Assembly: GCF_030816505.1 (NCBI RefSeq)
Contig: NZ_JAUSYB010000001.1
Span: 3,534,001-3,598,000, forward strand
Length of the DNA: 64,000 nucleotides
DNA from: Microbacterium sp. W4I20
Lineage (GTDB): Bacteria; Actinomycetota; Actinomycetes; Actinomycetales; Microbacteriaceae
Direction: 5' to 3'
Numbering within the stretch: the first letter of the stretch is position 1; every line of letters begins with the position of its first letter. A program made the position numbers and the translations under genes. Positions 1-8,611 of this stretch are shown piece after piece. The notes beneath the pieces are model-generated. The model ran no database searches. It saw nothing but the letters and a program-made list of their open reading frames with translations, and had not been told where the DNA came from.

Positions 1-1
1 G

Positions 2-265
2 CGTCGGGCCGGCGCCCTGCCCGCCCGACGGCTGCCGGCCGCGCGGGGCGGATCGATGCACGACGCCTGGCACCGGGCGAGCGTGCTCGGACGTGAGGAT
101 CGGACGCTGCAGGGGGCGGCGGCGCTCGCGCTCGGGGTGCCGGCCACTCGTGCACTCGCCGCCTTGCGCCGACGCCGTGAGCCCTCCGAGGGCGGCACCT
201 GGGCCGACGCCTCGACCGACTTCACGCTCGAGCCGAACCCGTTCCACGACTCGATGAGGCGCTGA
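2..265 (+). CDS. C-terminal end of an unidentified protein (5' end outside window)
   Basis: An open frame enters from the left edge and stops at TGA 263-265, giving about 87 codons with no stop and typical high third-position GC. The visible tail is Arg/Ala-rich and ends in an acidic stretch closing with NPFHDSMRR. No motif was recognised, so the function is unknown. An internal ATG lies at 56, but the frame is open back to base 2, so this is more likely the 3' end of a longer gene. A long stem-loop (292-368) follows and separates it from the convergent ABC permease. Confidence 0.45.
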   Translation, partial: RRAGALPARRLPAARGGSMHDAWHRASVLGREDRTLQGAAALALGVPATRALAALRRRREPSEGGTWADASTDFTLEPNPFHDSMRR

Positions 266-291
266 GCCGCCGCACGGTCTGCACCCCTCGT

Positions 292-368
292 AAAACCCAG
301 ACCACGTCACCCGCTCGCGGCGCGCCGGATGCCGACACACCTCTAGCGGGCCGCGGCGTCTGGGTTTT
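292..368. terminator. Bidirectional stem-loop terminator
   Basis: AAAACCCAGAC (292-302) is perfectly complementary to GTCTGGGTTTT (358-368). A nested CCCGCT/AGCGGG pair lies inside at 310-315 and 345-350. The A/T ends give a U-run on either strand, as expected between the convergent genes ending at 265 and 397. Confidence 0.65.
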
Positions 369-396
369 CCCACGCCACGGCCCGCCCGCCACCCGC

Positions 397-1176
397 TCAG
401 TTGCTGCGCGTGATCGCCCGCACTCCGACCACGAGCCCGACGACCGCCACGGCCAGCGCCGAGACCCAGCCCCAGAGCACGGTCGCATTCCCGAGGTCTC
501 CGGCGAACAGGGCGCGTTCGGCCTGCACGACCCAGTTCACGGGGTTGACCGAGGCCACGACCCGCATCCAGTCGGGGGCGTCGTCCAGCGGCAGCAGCAT
601 GCCCGACAGGATCAGCAGCGGGAAGATGAGCGCCTGCTGCACGCCCCAGAACAGCCACTCCCGGTCCTTCGTGGCCAGCGCCAGCGAGTACGACAGCGAC
701 CCGAGGCCCACACCGAACACGGCGAGCAGCGCCAGGCCGATCAGTAGTCCGGGGATGTCGGCCGCGAAGCCGAACGGCCAGGCGATCAGGACGATCACGA
801 GCGCCTGCACCACGATCGGTGCGATCTCCTTGAGCGCCCGGCCGACGAGCAGCGACGAGCGCGCGAGGGGCGCGACGAGCGTGCGCTCGTGCGAGCCGGT
901 CATCATCTCGTACTGCAGGTTCGACCCGGTCGCACCGGTGCCGAACAGCACGATCATCACCAGCACCCCGGGCACGAACCAGGCGAGCGTCTCGCCGGCC
1001 GGCTGACCGGAGCCGCCGATCAGCAAGGGCGCGAACAGCCCCAGGAAGACCAGCGGTTGCAGCAGGCTGAAGATCAGCGTGAACGGATCGCGGAGCACCG
1101 GCTTGAGCTCGCGGGTCAGCACGTTCCGGGTGTCGCGCGCGAGGTTGGGGCGCACGGGGGCGGTGGTCGAGGTCAT
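397..1176 (-). CDS. ABC-2 type transporter permease (DrrB-like)
   Basis: Integral membrane subunit of a drug or lipid exporter, 259 aa. About six hydrophobic segments can be seen (around residues 33-53, 68-86, 119-140, 147-170, 178-200 and 230-255), which is the ABC-2 membrane topology. The loop after the second segment (GSNLQYEMMTGSHERTLVAP) resembles the conserved cytoplasmic loop of DrrB-type permeases. The ATG at 1174-1176 overlaps the stop of the upstream ATPase (ATGA), so the two are translationally coupled. The frame stays open upstream, but that part is shadow coding of the ATPase gene. Substrate unknown. Confidence 0.9.
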   Translation of the reverse strand: MTSTTAPVRPNLARDTRNVLTRELKPVLRDPFTLIFSLLQPLVFLGLFAPLLIGGSGQPAGETLAWFVPGVLVMIVLFGTGATGSNLQYEMMTGSHERTLVAPLARSSLLVGRALKEIAPIVVQALVIVLIAWPFGFAADIPGLLIGLALLAVFGVGLGSLSYSLALATKDREWLFWGVQQALIFPLLILSGMLLPLDDAPDWMRVVASVNPVNWVVQAERALFAGDLGNATVLWGWVSALAVAVVGLVVGVRAITRSN

Positions 1177-2228
1177 GAGAGGACTCCTGTCTTGCTGGTC
1201 TCGGATGCGGTGGGCGCGTCGGTCGCCTCGGAATCGGATGCTTCGCCTCCGGCATCCGTCCCCTCTCCGGCTTCGCGCAGGGTGCGCCCGGTGAGCGCGA
1301 GGAAGACATCGTCGAGAGTCGGAGGCACGCCGGTCGCACGGCGGACGAGGATACCGGCGGCGTCGAGGTCCCGGACGATGACCGGGAGCAGCCGGTCGCC
1401 GTCCGGCACCGAGAGTGAGACGGCATCGCCGTCGACGGTGACCTCGGCCGAGCTCAGCCGGGCGACGACGGGACGGGCGGATGCTGCAGCGGCGGCATCC
1501 GAGAACCCGAACGTCAGCACGTCGCCCGCGAGAGTGGCCTTGAGGGCGGTGGCGTCGTCGTCGGCGATGATGCGTCCCTTGTCCATGACCATGACGCGCT
1601 CGGCGTAGCGGTCGGCCTCCTCCAGGTAGTGCGTCGTGAGGAAGACGGTCGTGCCGTGCTGAACCCGCAGGTCGAGGATGTGCTCCCACAGATTCGCCCT
1701 GCTCTGCGGGTCGAGTCCGGTGGAGGGCTCATCGAGGAAGATCAGCGGTGGGGCGTGCATCAGGCCGAGCGCGATGTCGAGCCGGCGCTTCTGCCCGCCA
1801 CTCAATTGCTGCACGCTCCGCGTCGCGAACGAGGACAGGTCGAGCGATTCGATGAGCTCGTCGGCCCGCCGCACGCTCGCCTTCTTCGACATCCCGTAGA
1901 ACGCGCCCTGGCTCAGCAGCTCGTCGCGCACGCGCTGCGAGAAGCTGCCGCTGGTGAGCTGGCCGACGTAGCCGATGCGGGAGCGCACGCCCGCGGCATC
2001 CGTCCTGATGTCGTGTCCGACGACCCGCGCCGTGCCGGAGGTGGGCGGGATGAGGGTGGTCAGCATCCGGAGGCTGGTCGACTTCCCGGCGCCGTTCGGT
2101 CCGAGGAAGGCGACCAGCTCGCCGGCGGTCGCTGCGAAGGAGAGGTCGGTGACAGCGTGCACCGGCTTCTTCTTGACGGTGAAGACCTTGGACAGGCCCT
2201 CGGCTTCGATGATGGATTCGTTCGTCAT
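1173..2228 (-). CDS. ABC transporter ATP-binding protein (DrrA-like)
   Basis: ATPase partner of the permease that follows, 351 aa. Walker A GPNGAGKS is at residues 43-50, followed by signature LSGGQKRR, Walker B LIFLDEPSTGLD and the switch histidine in TTHYLEEAD. After the ~230-residue nucleotide-binding domain comes a ~90-residue domain typical of the DrrA family and then an acidic Ala/Thr-rich tail. The start is fixed by TACCTT exactly 6 nt upstream, which implies a leaderless mRNA. It diverges from the WYL regulator across a 62-bp gap containing a 17-bp palindrome, so local control by that regulator is likely. The family exports antibiotics or lipids; the substrate here is unknown. Confidence 0.93.
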   Translation of the reverse strand: MTNESIIEAEGLSKVFTVKKKPVHAVTDLSFAATAGELVAFLGPNGAGKSTSLRMLTTLIPPTSGTARVVGHDIRTDAAGVRSRIGYVGQLTSGSFSQRVRDELLSQGAFYGMSKKASVRRADELIESLDLSSFATRSVQQLSGGQKRRLDIALGLMHAPPLIFLDEPSTGLDPQSRANLWEHILDLRVQHGTTVFLTTHYLEEADRYAERVMVMDKGRIIADDDATALKATLAGDVLTFGFSDAAAAASARPVVARLSSAEVTVDGDAVSLSVPDGDRLLPVIVRDLDAAGILVRRATGVPPTLDDVFLALTGRTLREAGEGTDAGGEASDSEATDAPTASETSKTGVLS

Positions 2229-2234
2229 GCCTCG

Positions 2235-2240
2235 AAGGTA
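2235..2240 (-). promoter_or_regulatory. -10 box of the ABC exporter operon (leaderless)
   Basis: TACCTT on the minus strand is separated from the ATG at 2228 by exactly 6 nt, so transcription should begin at or beside the start codon. Confidence 0.55.
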
Positions 2241-2250
2241 GGAGCCAACC

Positions 2251-2267
2251 CGGACAGATCCTGTCCG
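2251..2267. promoter_or_regulatory. Palindromic operator between exporter and WYL regulator
   Basis: CGGACAG-ATC-CTGTCCG is a perfect inverted repeat with 7-bp arms. It covers the expected -35 region of both divergent promoters: minus -10 at 2235-2240, and plus -10 candidate CAATCT at 2278-2283. It is the obvious binding site for the adjacent regulator. Confidence 0.6.
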
Positions 2268-2290
2268 CGATCTCTGGCAATCTGTGAGAC

Positions 2291-3277
2291 ATGTCCGACA
2301 CCACCTCGCGAGCGCTGGCCCTGCTGAACCTCCTGCAGACGCACCGGCATTGGCCGGGCACTGAACTGGCCACCCGCCTCGGGGTGACCGAGCGCACGGT
2401 ACGCCGCGATGTCGATCGGCTGCGCGACCTCGGTTACCGCGTCGAATCGACCCCCGGCGCTGCCGGCGGTTATCGACTCGAGGCGGGGAGCGCCGTGCCG
2501 CCGCTGCTGCTCACCGACGACGAGGCGGTCACGATGGCGATCGGATTGCGGGTCGCGGCCACGCAACAGCTCGTCGGCGGACCCGAGGTCACGCTCACCG
2601 CGCTCGCCAAGCTCGAACAGGTGCTGCCGTCGGCGCTGCGTCAGCGGGTCAACGCGCTCGCCGCATCCGTGCAGCCACCGCGCATCGGCGACGCTCCGGT
2701 CGTCTCACCCGTCGTGCTCGGCGAGATTGCCATGGCCACCCGCGACACCGAGCGCCTGCGCCTGCGATACGTGGATGCGGCGGGGGAGGAGAGTGTCCGC
2801 CGCGTCGAACCTCACGCCCTCGCGCCTTCCGGGCGCAAGTGGTTCCTGCTCTGCTGGGACCTCGATCGCGAGGACTGGCGCACGTTCCGCGTCGACCGGA
2901 TCGCCTCGGTGGAGCACGCCCGGGTACTGTTCGCGCGGCGGGAGATCACCGAGGCCGAGATCGAGGAGCGGGTGCTCATCGCCTCGTCCTGGTCGCCGCA
3001 GAAGGTCGAAGGGGATGCCGTGATGGAGCTGCCGCTCGAGGAGATGCAGGACCGTTTCGGCCCGTGGTCGCAGGGAGCGACCGCCGAGGGCCCGGAACAT
3101 ACGCGCTGGCCGATCGGCGGCTCGGACTGGCGAGAGGCGATGTATGCGTTCCTCTGGATCCCGGCGGGCGTCGAGTACGCGATGACCTTTCCCGAGCCGG
3201 ATCGCGCCGAGCTGCGCGAGGCGGCGGAGCGGATGCTGCGCGCGATCGACGCGCCGGTTCCGGTGGCGCGGGGGTGA
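2291..3277 (+). CDS. HTH/WYL-domain transcriptional regulator
   Basis: DeoR-type winged helix-turn-helix at residues ~8-55 (LATRLGVTERTVRRDVDRL) joined to a WYL ligand-sensing domain (residues ~145-225, ending ...FRVDRIASV) and a C-terminal WCX-like extension; 328 aa, normal for the family. WYL domains sense small molecules or nucleic acids. The gene diverges from the DrrAB-like exporter and shares its palindrome, so it probably regulates that exporter and itself. It begins 7 nt after a CAATCT box, consistent with a leaderless message. A terminator follows at 3363. Confidence 0.92.
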   Translation: MSDTTSRALALLNLLQTHRHWPGTELATRLGVTERTVRRDVDRLRDLGYRVESTPGAAGGYRLEAGSAVPPLLLTDDEAVTMAIGLRVAATQQLVGGPEVTLTALAKLEQVLPSALRQRVNALAASVQPPRIGDAPVVSPVVLGEIAMATRDTERLRLRYVDAAGEESVRRVEPHALAPSGRKWFLLCWDLDREDWRTFRVDRIASVEHARVLFARREITEAEIEERVLIASSWSPQKVEGDAVMELPLEEMQDRFGPWSQGATAEGPEHTRWPIGGSDWREAMYAFLWIPAGVEYAMTFPEPDRAELREAAERMLRAIDAPVPVARG

Positions 3278-3362
3278 GAAAGCACACCGGACAGCGCTGG
3301 TGGAACAGCCGAGAGTCGGGTAGCCTTGTGACAAGTGGATCGGGAATGCTCGATCGGCGTGC

Positions 3363-3396
3363 GGCCTCCGGGAATCTCGGGGGCCTTTCGCTTTTT
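3363..3396 (+). terminator. Rho-independent terminator after the WYL regulator
   Basis: GGCCTCCG (3363-3370) pairs with CGGGGGCC (3378-3385), allowing one G-T pair, around a 7-nt loop. TTTCGCTTTTT follows. The T-run is on the plus strand, so it serves the regulator gene. Confidence 0.75.
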
Positions 3397-4136
3397 CAGG
3401 GATAGACCTTGAGACCGTACCCGTTCATGCGCCCGCTTTGAGAGCGGACGAGCTTGGTGCTGATCAGGTCCCACGCACGGTTCTCCTGCTCTGGGCGCAT
3501 CACGTGAATGCCGATCGGTCGAGCCGTCATGTCCGCGATCTGCAGACCTGAGCTGTTGGCGCTTTTCGGAGCGCAGTGGAATGCAAGTGTCTCTGGCATG
3601 CCGCGCATCCGAGTGGTGTCCATGATGCGCCGAAACTCAAGCTCAAGATCCCGATCCTCTCTCGCGCCTCGGCTCTCGAACACGACGCGCGCGGTCCGAT
3701 GAGCTTGGCCGCGTTGCTGAAGCTGGAGGAAGATTCGTTCGAGACCGAATTCAAGAGCGACGTGATACGGATTCACCTGGCCGCCTCGTCGATCTCGGAA
3801 GCGCGTCTTGTCGATCACGCATGCCACGATGCCGAAGCGAGAGGTCTCGATGATGCTGTTCATGCGCTGCATGAAAGCCTCGCGGACACCCTCGTTCAAG
3901 AGGATGTCGAAAGGCGGGGCCGACTTCCGGATCTCGCGCTCGTGGAGGATGACCATGTCGTGTCCGAAGAACTCGAACTTCAACGCCTGGACTTTGGGAA
4001 CAACAGTCGAGATGTAGTCGCTGACCGGGAACATGCAGAACGACAATACGAACATGGGGAACTGCGGATTGATGTTCGTGAGGCTGTGGTCGCCGCTCTC
4101 GTCGACGTAGATCACATAGTCGCTGAAGTCTGGCAT
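3396..4136 (-). CDS. DUF3800 domain protein
   Basis: 246-aa protein with the DUF3800 opening motif YVDESGD near residue 10, the conserved QIADM stretch late in the protein and a basic C-terminus. DUF3800 proteins are widespread, often near mobile or defence genes; their biochemical role is not settled. The start is chosen because TACGCT lies exactly 6 nt upstream of the ATG; a further in-frame ATG 7 codons upstream lacks this. The gene is visibly poorer in GC than its neighbours, suggesting acquisition by transfer. It lies alone between the WYL terminator and the 3' end of the siderophore operon. Confidence 0.88.
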   Translation of the reverse strand: MPDFSDYVIYVDESGDHSLTNINPQFPMFVLSFCMFPVSDYISTVVPKVQALKFEFFGHDMVILHEREIRKSAPPFDILLNEGVREAFMQRMNSIIETSRFGIVACVIDKTRFRDRRGGQVNPYHVALEFGLERIFLQLQQRGQAHRTARVVFESRGAREDRDLELEFRRIMDTTRMRGMPETLAFHCAPKSANSSGLQIADMTARPIGIHVMRPEQENRAWDLISTKLVRSQSGRMNGYGLKVYP

Positions 4137-4142
4137 CGCCCC

Positions 4143-4148
4143 AGCGTA
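4143..4148 (-). promoter_or_regulatory. -10 box of the DUF3800 gene (leaderless)
   Basis: Minus-strand TACGCT, 6 nt (ggggcg) and then the ATG at 4136. Confidence 0.5.
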
Positions 4149-4230
4149 CGGTCGCATCAATGGGGCGAATCGGACACGCCCGCGGACTCCGCGGTATATA
4201 GCGTTTCGCCGCCGAGGGTCGGCCGCCTTC

Positions 4231-5122
4231 TCACAATCCGAGCTGATCGAGCTTCTCCTCGAACCGCACCTGCACGTCTTCCGGCTCCACGTCGTCGAGC
4301 TCGGCCCAGATCGCATCCAACTCCTTCTGCACCGAGTCGGGGAGGGCGGCGAACTTCTCATCCCAGGAGTCGATGGGTGTCCAGTAGCCGACGACCTTGA
4401 AGCGGGTCGCGGGCAGTCCCAGCTCCCGGCGCAGGTACTTTCGCACGTCGCGCAGGGCGACCGTCTCTCCGGCGACCCAGACGTACCCCTCGTCGAGGGG
4501 GAGGGCGGGCGTCGACGATGCCGCGGACGAGCTGGCCGAGGGCACTCGGGCCGTGGCCGTTGCCGCCGACCATCCAGGTGACCTCGACGTCGGGGCCGGC
4601 GGTGAACTCGATCCGGTCCGCTTCGCTCGGCACCTCGAGCACGACGCGGGTGCGCACCCCGGCCGGCGCCTCGGCGACGAGGCGTGCGACGGCGGGCAGG
4701 CCGGTGAGGTCCGCGGCGAGCACCTGCCAGGTGATCCCCTCCGGCGGCGAGTAAAGACCGGTCGGGGTGTTGAGGCCCAGCACGTGCCCGGGCTCGGCGC
4801 GTGCAGCCCAGGGCCCTGCGACTCCGGCCTCGTGCACCACGAAGTCGATGTCGAGCTCACCGGCATCCGGTCGTACGCCGCTGATCGTGTACGTGCGCAT
4901 CGGCGCCGCGGGCGCGCCCTCCGGCGTCTCCCACCAGTCACCCGCGGGCACGGGGAGCGACACATCGGTCGGATCGTCGCCATGCGGGAAGAACACCCGC
5001 ACGTACTCGTCGCCGATCCCGGTGCTGAGGAACTCGGCGACTCCCTCACCGCCGAGCGTGACGCGGATCAGGGTCGGCGTGAGGGCGGTGGTGCTGCTGA
5101 CGATGCCGCGGTGGATGTTCAC
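4231..5122 (-). pseudogene. Siderophore-interacting protein (SIP, FAD/NAD(P)H ferric-siderophore reductase family), frameshifted
   Basis: The N-terminal two thirds (MNIHRGIVSS... through the FAD-binding RTYTISGVRP and the NAD-binding region with MVGGNGHGPSAL) and the C-terminal third (VWVAGETVALRDVRKYL... to the stop at 4231) are in different frames. They join at the G-rich run 4496-4509. Removing one C from the coding-strand CCCCC restores a continuous ~296-aa protein reading ...ARPPLDEGYVWVAGE, the normal family length. SIPs release iron from imported ferric siderophores by reduction. The GTG start overlaps the upstream ABC stop (GTGA), making this the last gene of the siderophore operon. 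It may be a true pseudogene or, more likely, a base-call error. Confidence 0.85.
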
Positions 5123-6981
5123 GGAGTCTCCGTCTCTTCGGTCGGGGGTCGGTGGTCGGACGAGGCGCTGTCTGTCGGGGCGATATCGGGCTGGGCGAGA
5201 TCGGGCTGGGCGAGCCAGAAACGGCGGTACAACCCGTCGCTGGCGAGGAGTTCGTCGTGCGTGCCGTGCTCGGCCGCCTCTCCGTCGGCGAACACGATGA
5301 TCTGCTCGGCCGTGGCGGCCTGCTGCAGCCGGTGGGCGATGAGCACGGCTGTGCGATCTCGCCGCAGCACCGTGATGGCCGCTTCCACGGCGTCGCGATG
5401 GTGCAGCCCCACGTCAGCCGTCGCCTCGTCGAGGATCACGACCGCCGGATCGGCGAGGAACGCCCGCGCGACCGCGAGCTGTTGGATGCGGCCTTCATCG
5501 AGCGGCGCGGAATCGGAGGATGGATGCCGTGCGGCTCCGGCGCCGGCTCCGGCCTCGTCCTCCACCGTCACCGCCTCGACGGCCCAGTCGGCGCCGACGG
5601 CACGCAGCGCGGCGACCAACTCGACGTCGCTCGCCTCGGGGGCGACCAGCCGCAGGTTGTCGGCGACGCTCCCGCGGAAGTGGTGCAGCTCCTGCGAGAG
5701 GTAGTACGGGGCCGACGCGTCCGGAGGCAGCTGGATCCGACCGGCGGTCGGAGCGTGATGCCCCGCGATCACCCGGGCCAGGGTGCTCTTGCCCGAACCC
5801 GACGTGCCCACGAGCGCCGCGGTCGTCCCGGGCTCCACGCGGAGCGTGACGTTGCGGATCCCGCGGCCGGTGGTCGGGTAGTGGAAGTCGACGTCCTGCA
5901 GGTCTATTCCGGCGGGTGCCCGGCGTGCGGCATCCGCTCTTCCGGCATCCGCTCTCTCGGCAGCGCCGGTCGCGGTCGGCGCCAGATCGATGACGCCCAC
6001 GAGCCGGGCGAGTCCGATCGCCGCGCGCTGGATGTCGTCGAGCCCGAAGATGAGCTGGCCGACGGGGTCGAACAGGCGGTGGAAGACCAGCGCTGCCGTG
6101 GTCACCATGCCGACCGTGATCGCCCCGTCGGCCTGCAGCAGGAAGCCCGCCGCGAGGATGGCGGCCAGGCCGACCAGCTCGCCGCCGTTGATCCAGCGGA
6201 ACAGCCGGTTGGTCAGCCGCACTCCCTCGACCTGCATGCGGATCGACGCCTCGGCGCGTTGCTGCACCCGCTCGAGCGCGTGCTCCTGCTCGTTGAACGC
6301 GGTCAGCGTCTCGAGACCCTCCACAGCCTCGAGCACGGCCTGGCTGCGGGCGGCTTCACGCACGCGCACCTCGCGGAACACCACCCGGGATCGGCGGAGG
6401 AAGGCGCGGGTGCCGAGCAGGTAGAGCGGCGCGGATGCGATGCCGGCGAGTGCGAGCCAGGGATCGAGTGCGGTCAGGGCGATCAGCGAGACTCCGATCG
6501 CGAAGCCCGCCGACAGCAGGGTGGGTGCGACGTCGCCGCCGGCCTCGGCCACCGCGTCGACGTCTCCGGTGACGCGGGAGAGCAGGTCGGCGCTCTCGCC
6601 GTCGTCGACCGCGCTGACCGGCAGTCGCATCGCGGAGGCGAACACGTCTTCCCGAAGGCTCGCCAACACGTCCTGCACCAGGGAGATGAGCACACGATTC
6701 GCCCACAGCATGACCAGTGCGGCGCCGATGGCCCCGGCCCCTGCACCGGTTACCCAGGCGGCGATGGTCGGCCCTCCGGCGTCGGTGGAGACGGCGTCGA
6801 CGATCCGCCCCAGACAGGTCGGCATCACGATCCCGAGAGCGGATGCCGTGAGGAAGAGCGCCGCGACCGCCGTCATCCGGCCGGGATGCCGGCGCAGCAG
6901 CATCCCGACGACCGCGCGCACGCGGGCAGCGGTGGCGATCGGCAGAAGAGTCGTCTGCGCGCCGTCAGTCACGTCGTTCAT
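5119..6981 (-). CDS. ABC half-transporter (membrane domain + NBD) with degenerate signature motif
   Basis: 620 aa: six-helix transmembrane domain (residues ~35-310), then a nucleotide-binding domain with Walker A GTSGSGKST (392-400), Q-loop Gln430, Walker B VVILDEAT (514-521) and switch His550. The LSGGQ signature is replaced by LDEGRIQQ (494-501). An ~80-residue stretch between Q-loop and Walker B carries an Ala/Gly-rich insert. It overlaps the preceding half-transporter by 17 nt and must form a heterodimer with it. Sitting between a siderophore ABC importer and a SIP gene, it matches the IrtAB arrangement of mycobacteria, so ferric-siderophore import is likely; siderophore export is the alternative. 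Confidence 0.9.
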   Translation of the reverse strand: MNDVTDGAQTTLLPIATAARVRAVVGMLLRRHPGRMTAVAALFLTASALGIVMPTCLGRIVDAVSTDAGGPTIAAWVTGAGAGAIGAALVMLWANRVLISLVQDVLASLREDVFASAMRLPVSAVDDGESADLLSRVTGDVDAVAEAGGDVAPTLLSAGFAIGVSLIALTALDPWLALAGIASAPLYLLGTRAFLRRSRVVFREVRVREAARSQAVLEAVEGLETLTAFNEQEHALERVQQRAEASIRMQVEGVRLTNRLFRWINGGELVGLAAILAAGFLLQADGAITVGMVTTAALVFHRLFDPVGQLIFGLDDIQRAAIGLARLVGVIDLAPTATGAAERADAGRADAARRAPAGIDLQDVDFHYPTTGRGIRNVTLRVEPGTTAALVGTSGSGKSTLARVIAGHHAPTAGRIQLPPDASAPYYLSQELHHFRGSVADNLRLVAPEASDVELVAALRAVGADWAVEAVTVEDEAGAGAGAARHPSSDSAPLDEGRIQQLAVARAFLADPAVVILDEATADVGLHHRDAVEAAITVLRRDRTAVLIAHRLQQAATAEQIIVFADGEAAEHGTHDELLASDGLYRRFWLAQPDLAQPDIAPTDSASSDHRPPTEETETP

Positions 6982-8611
6982 CCGATCCTCGGGAGGGCAG
7001 GTCCACGACCCGATCGCAGGCGTCGAGCAGCAGGGGAGACGTGGTGATCACGATGGTCGTCGTTCCGTGCCGCGCGAGCGCTCCGGCGATGTGCGCCTCG
7101 GTGACGGCGTCGACCGCCGAGGTCGGCTCGTCGAGCACGAGCACCTCGGCGTCGGCGTGCAGTGCGCGCGCGAGCCCGATGCGCTGCCGCTGCCCGCCGG
7201 AGAGCCGACGACCGGCCTCGCCGACCGGGGCATCCCACCCGCCGACCTGGTCCACCGTGTCGTGTAGGGCCGCCGCATCGATGAGGTCGGCTCGAGGCAG
7301 ATCGGTCGTGCGGTGGCCGCGCACCGCCTCGCGCAGCGTTCCGTTCACGATCGTCTGGCCGTGCGGCGGGGCGACGACGCGTCGGCGGTAGTCCTCCGGG
7401 TCCAGCTCGCCCGCATCGAGGAGCGTGCCGCCGACCGAGATCGCCAGTCCGCCCCGCGGCGGAACGGTGCGCATGCCGAGCAGCCGGGAGAGGGCGCGTG
7501 CGGCGTCGCTGTCGGATGGACGGATGCCGACGAGTTCGCCGACGCGCACGTCCACCTTCGGCGCATCGGGGTCAACGCGGAACCGCAGCACCACATCTTC
7601 GGGCACGGCCGGACGATCCGGGCGATCCATGGGCGCGGCGGGCGGTTCGAGGAGGTCTTCCGCGTCGATCACCGCGGCCAGCCTCTGGGCGGAGGCGAGC
7701 TTGTGGATCCAGTTCGAGGGGAACGTGCCGGCGAAGGCGAGGGAACCGCTGATGAATTGGGCGAGTCCCAGCACCGTCACCAGTTCGCCGATGCTGATCC
7801 GCCCCTCGGCGGCGAACCATGCCGACAGGCCGGCCAAGGCGGTCGTCGCCACGGCGGCGAGGGTCGCGCTCACGGCCTCGGAGGCGGCGAGGGATCGTCC
7901 GGCGGTGGTCGCGGCCACCCGGGAGACGTCGCTGGCCGCGGCGTAGCGCCGTACCGCCTCTTCGCGTGCGCCGATGCCGACGAGCACCCGGAACCCGGTC
8001 ATGAAGTCGGCGGCGACGGCCCCGGCCTCGGTCGCTGCGCGCTGCTCGGCGTGTCCTCGACGCTCGAGCGGACGCGAGACGACTCGCATCACGAGCATCA
8101 TCACGGCGGTCGACGCGAAGACCACGAGGGTCGCGACGGGGGAGATCACGAGCATGGCCAGTGCCGCCCCGATGATCGCCGCGATCGTGGCGCACTGCTG
8201 GGCGACCGACCATGCGACGCCGGCCACCCGGTACGTGTCGGAGGTGACGAAGGTCAGCGCCTCGCCGGGACTCAGCGCGCGGCGGGAGAGTCGTGGGCGC
8301 AGCATGCGGGAGAGCGCGAGGTGACGCAGCGCCTGCTCGCCGTGGCCGTAGACACCGACCATCAGCCGGGAGGCACCCTGGTAGCTCGAGCTCAGCACCA
8401 GGAACGTGGCGACCAGCACTCCGATCCAGAGCGCGAGCGCGAGCGGGTCGGCGGGGAGGACGGCGCGGTCGATCGTGGCGCCGATGATGACCGGGATCGT
8501 CGCCTCCGCCAGTGAGTGCAGCACGAGCAGCGCGGTGGCCGCGGTCAGCGAGAGCCCGCGCCCCTGGGCTGTGAGGGCGATCCGGAAGAGCCGGCGCGGA
8601 GTGTTCGTCAC
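6965..8611 (-). CDS. ABC half-transporter with lost Walker A and switch histidine
   Basis: 548 aa: transmembrane domain (residues ~20-310) and an NBD whose Walker A has decayed to RPSDSDAAR (364-372), with no lysine. The Q-loop reads PPHGQ and the switch histidine is Thr (VITTSP, ~524). The signature LSGGQRQR (470-477) and Walker B VLVLDEPT (490-497) are intact. It therefore supplies the signature for the partner's ATP site but cannot bind ATP normally itself. GTG start overlapping the upstream ATPase stop (GTGA). See the partner gene ending at 5119 for the complementary losses. Confidence 0.9.
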   Translation of the reverse strand: MTNTPRRLFRIALTAQGRGLSLTAATALLVLHSLAEATIPVIIGATIDRAVLPADPLALALWIGVLVATFLVLSSSYQGASRLMVGVYGHGEQALRHLALSRMLRPRLSRRALSPGEALTFVTSDTYRVAGVAWSVAQQCATIAAIIGAALAMLVISPVATLVVFASTAVMMLVMRVVSRPLERRGHAEQRAATEAGAVAADFMTGFRVLVGIGAREEAVRRYAAASDVSRVAATTAGRSLAASEAVSATLAAVATTALAGLSAWFAAEGRISIGELVTVLGLAQFISGSLAFAGTFPSNWIHKLASAQRLAAVIDAEDLLEPPAAPMDRPDRPAVPEDVVLRFRVDPDAPKVDVRVGELVGIRPSDSDAARALSRLLGMRTVPPRGGLAISVGGTLLDAGELDPEDYRRRVVAPPHGQTIVNGTLREAVRGHRTTDLPRADLIDAAALHDTVDQVGGWDAPVGEAGRRLSGGQRQRIGLARALHADAEVLVLDEPTSAVDAVTEAHIAGALARHGTTTIVITTSPLLLDACDRVVDLPSRGSDERRD

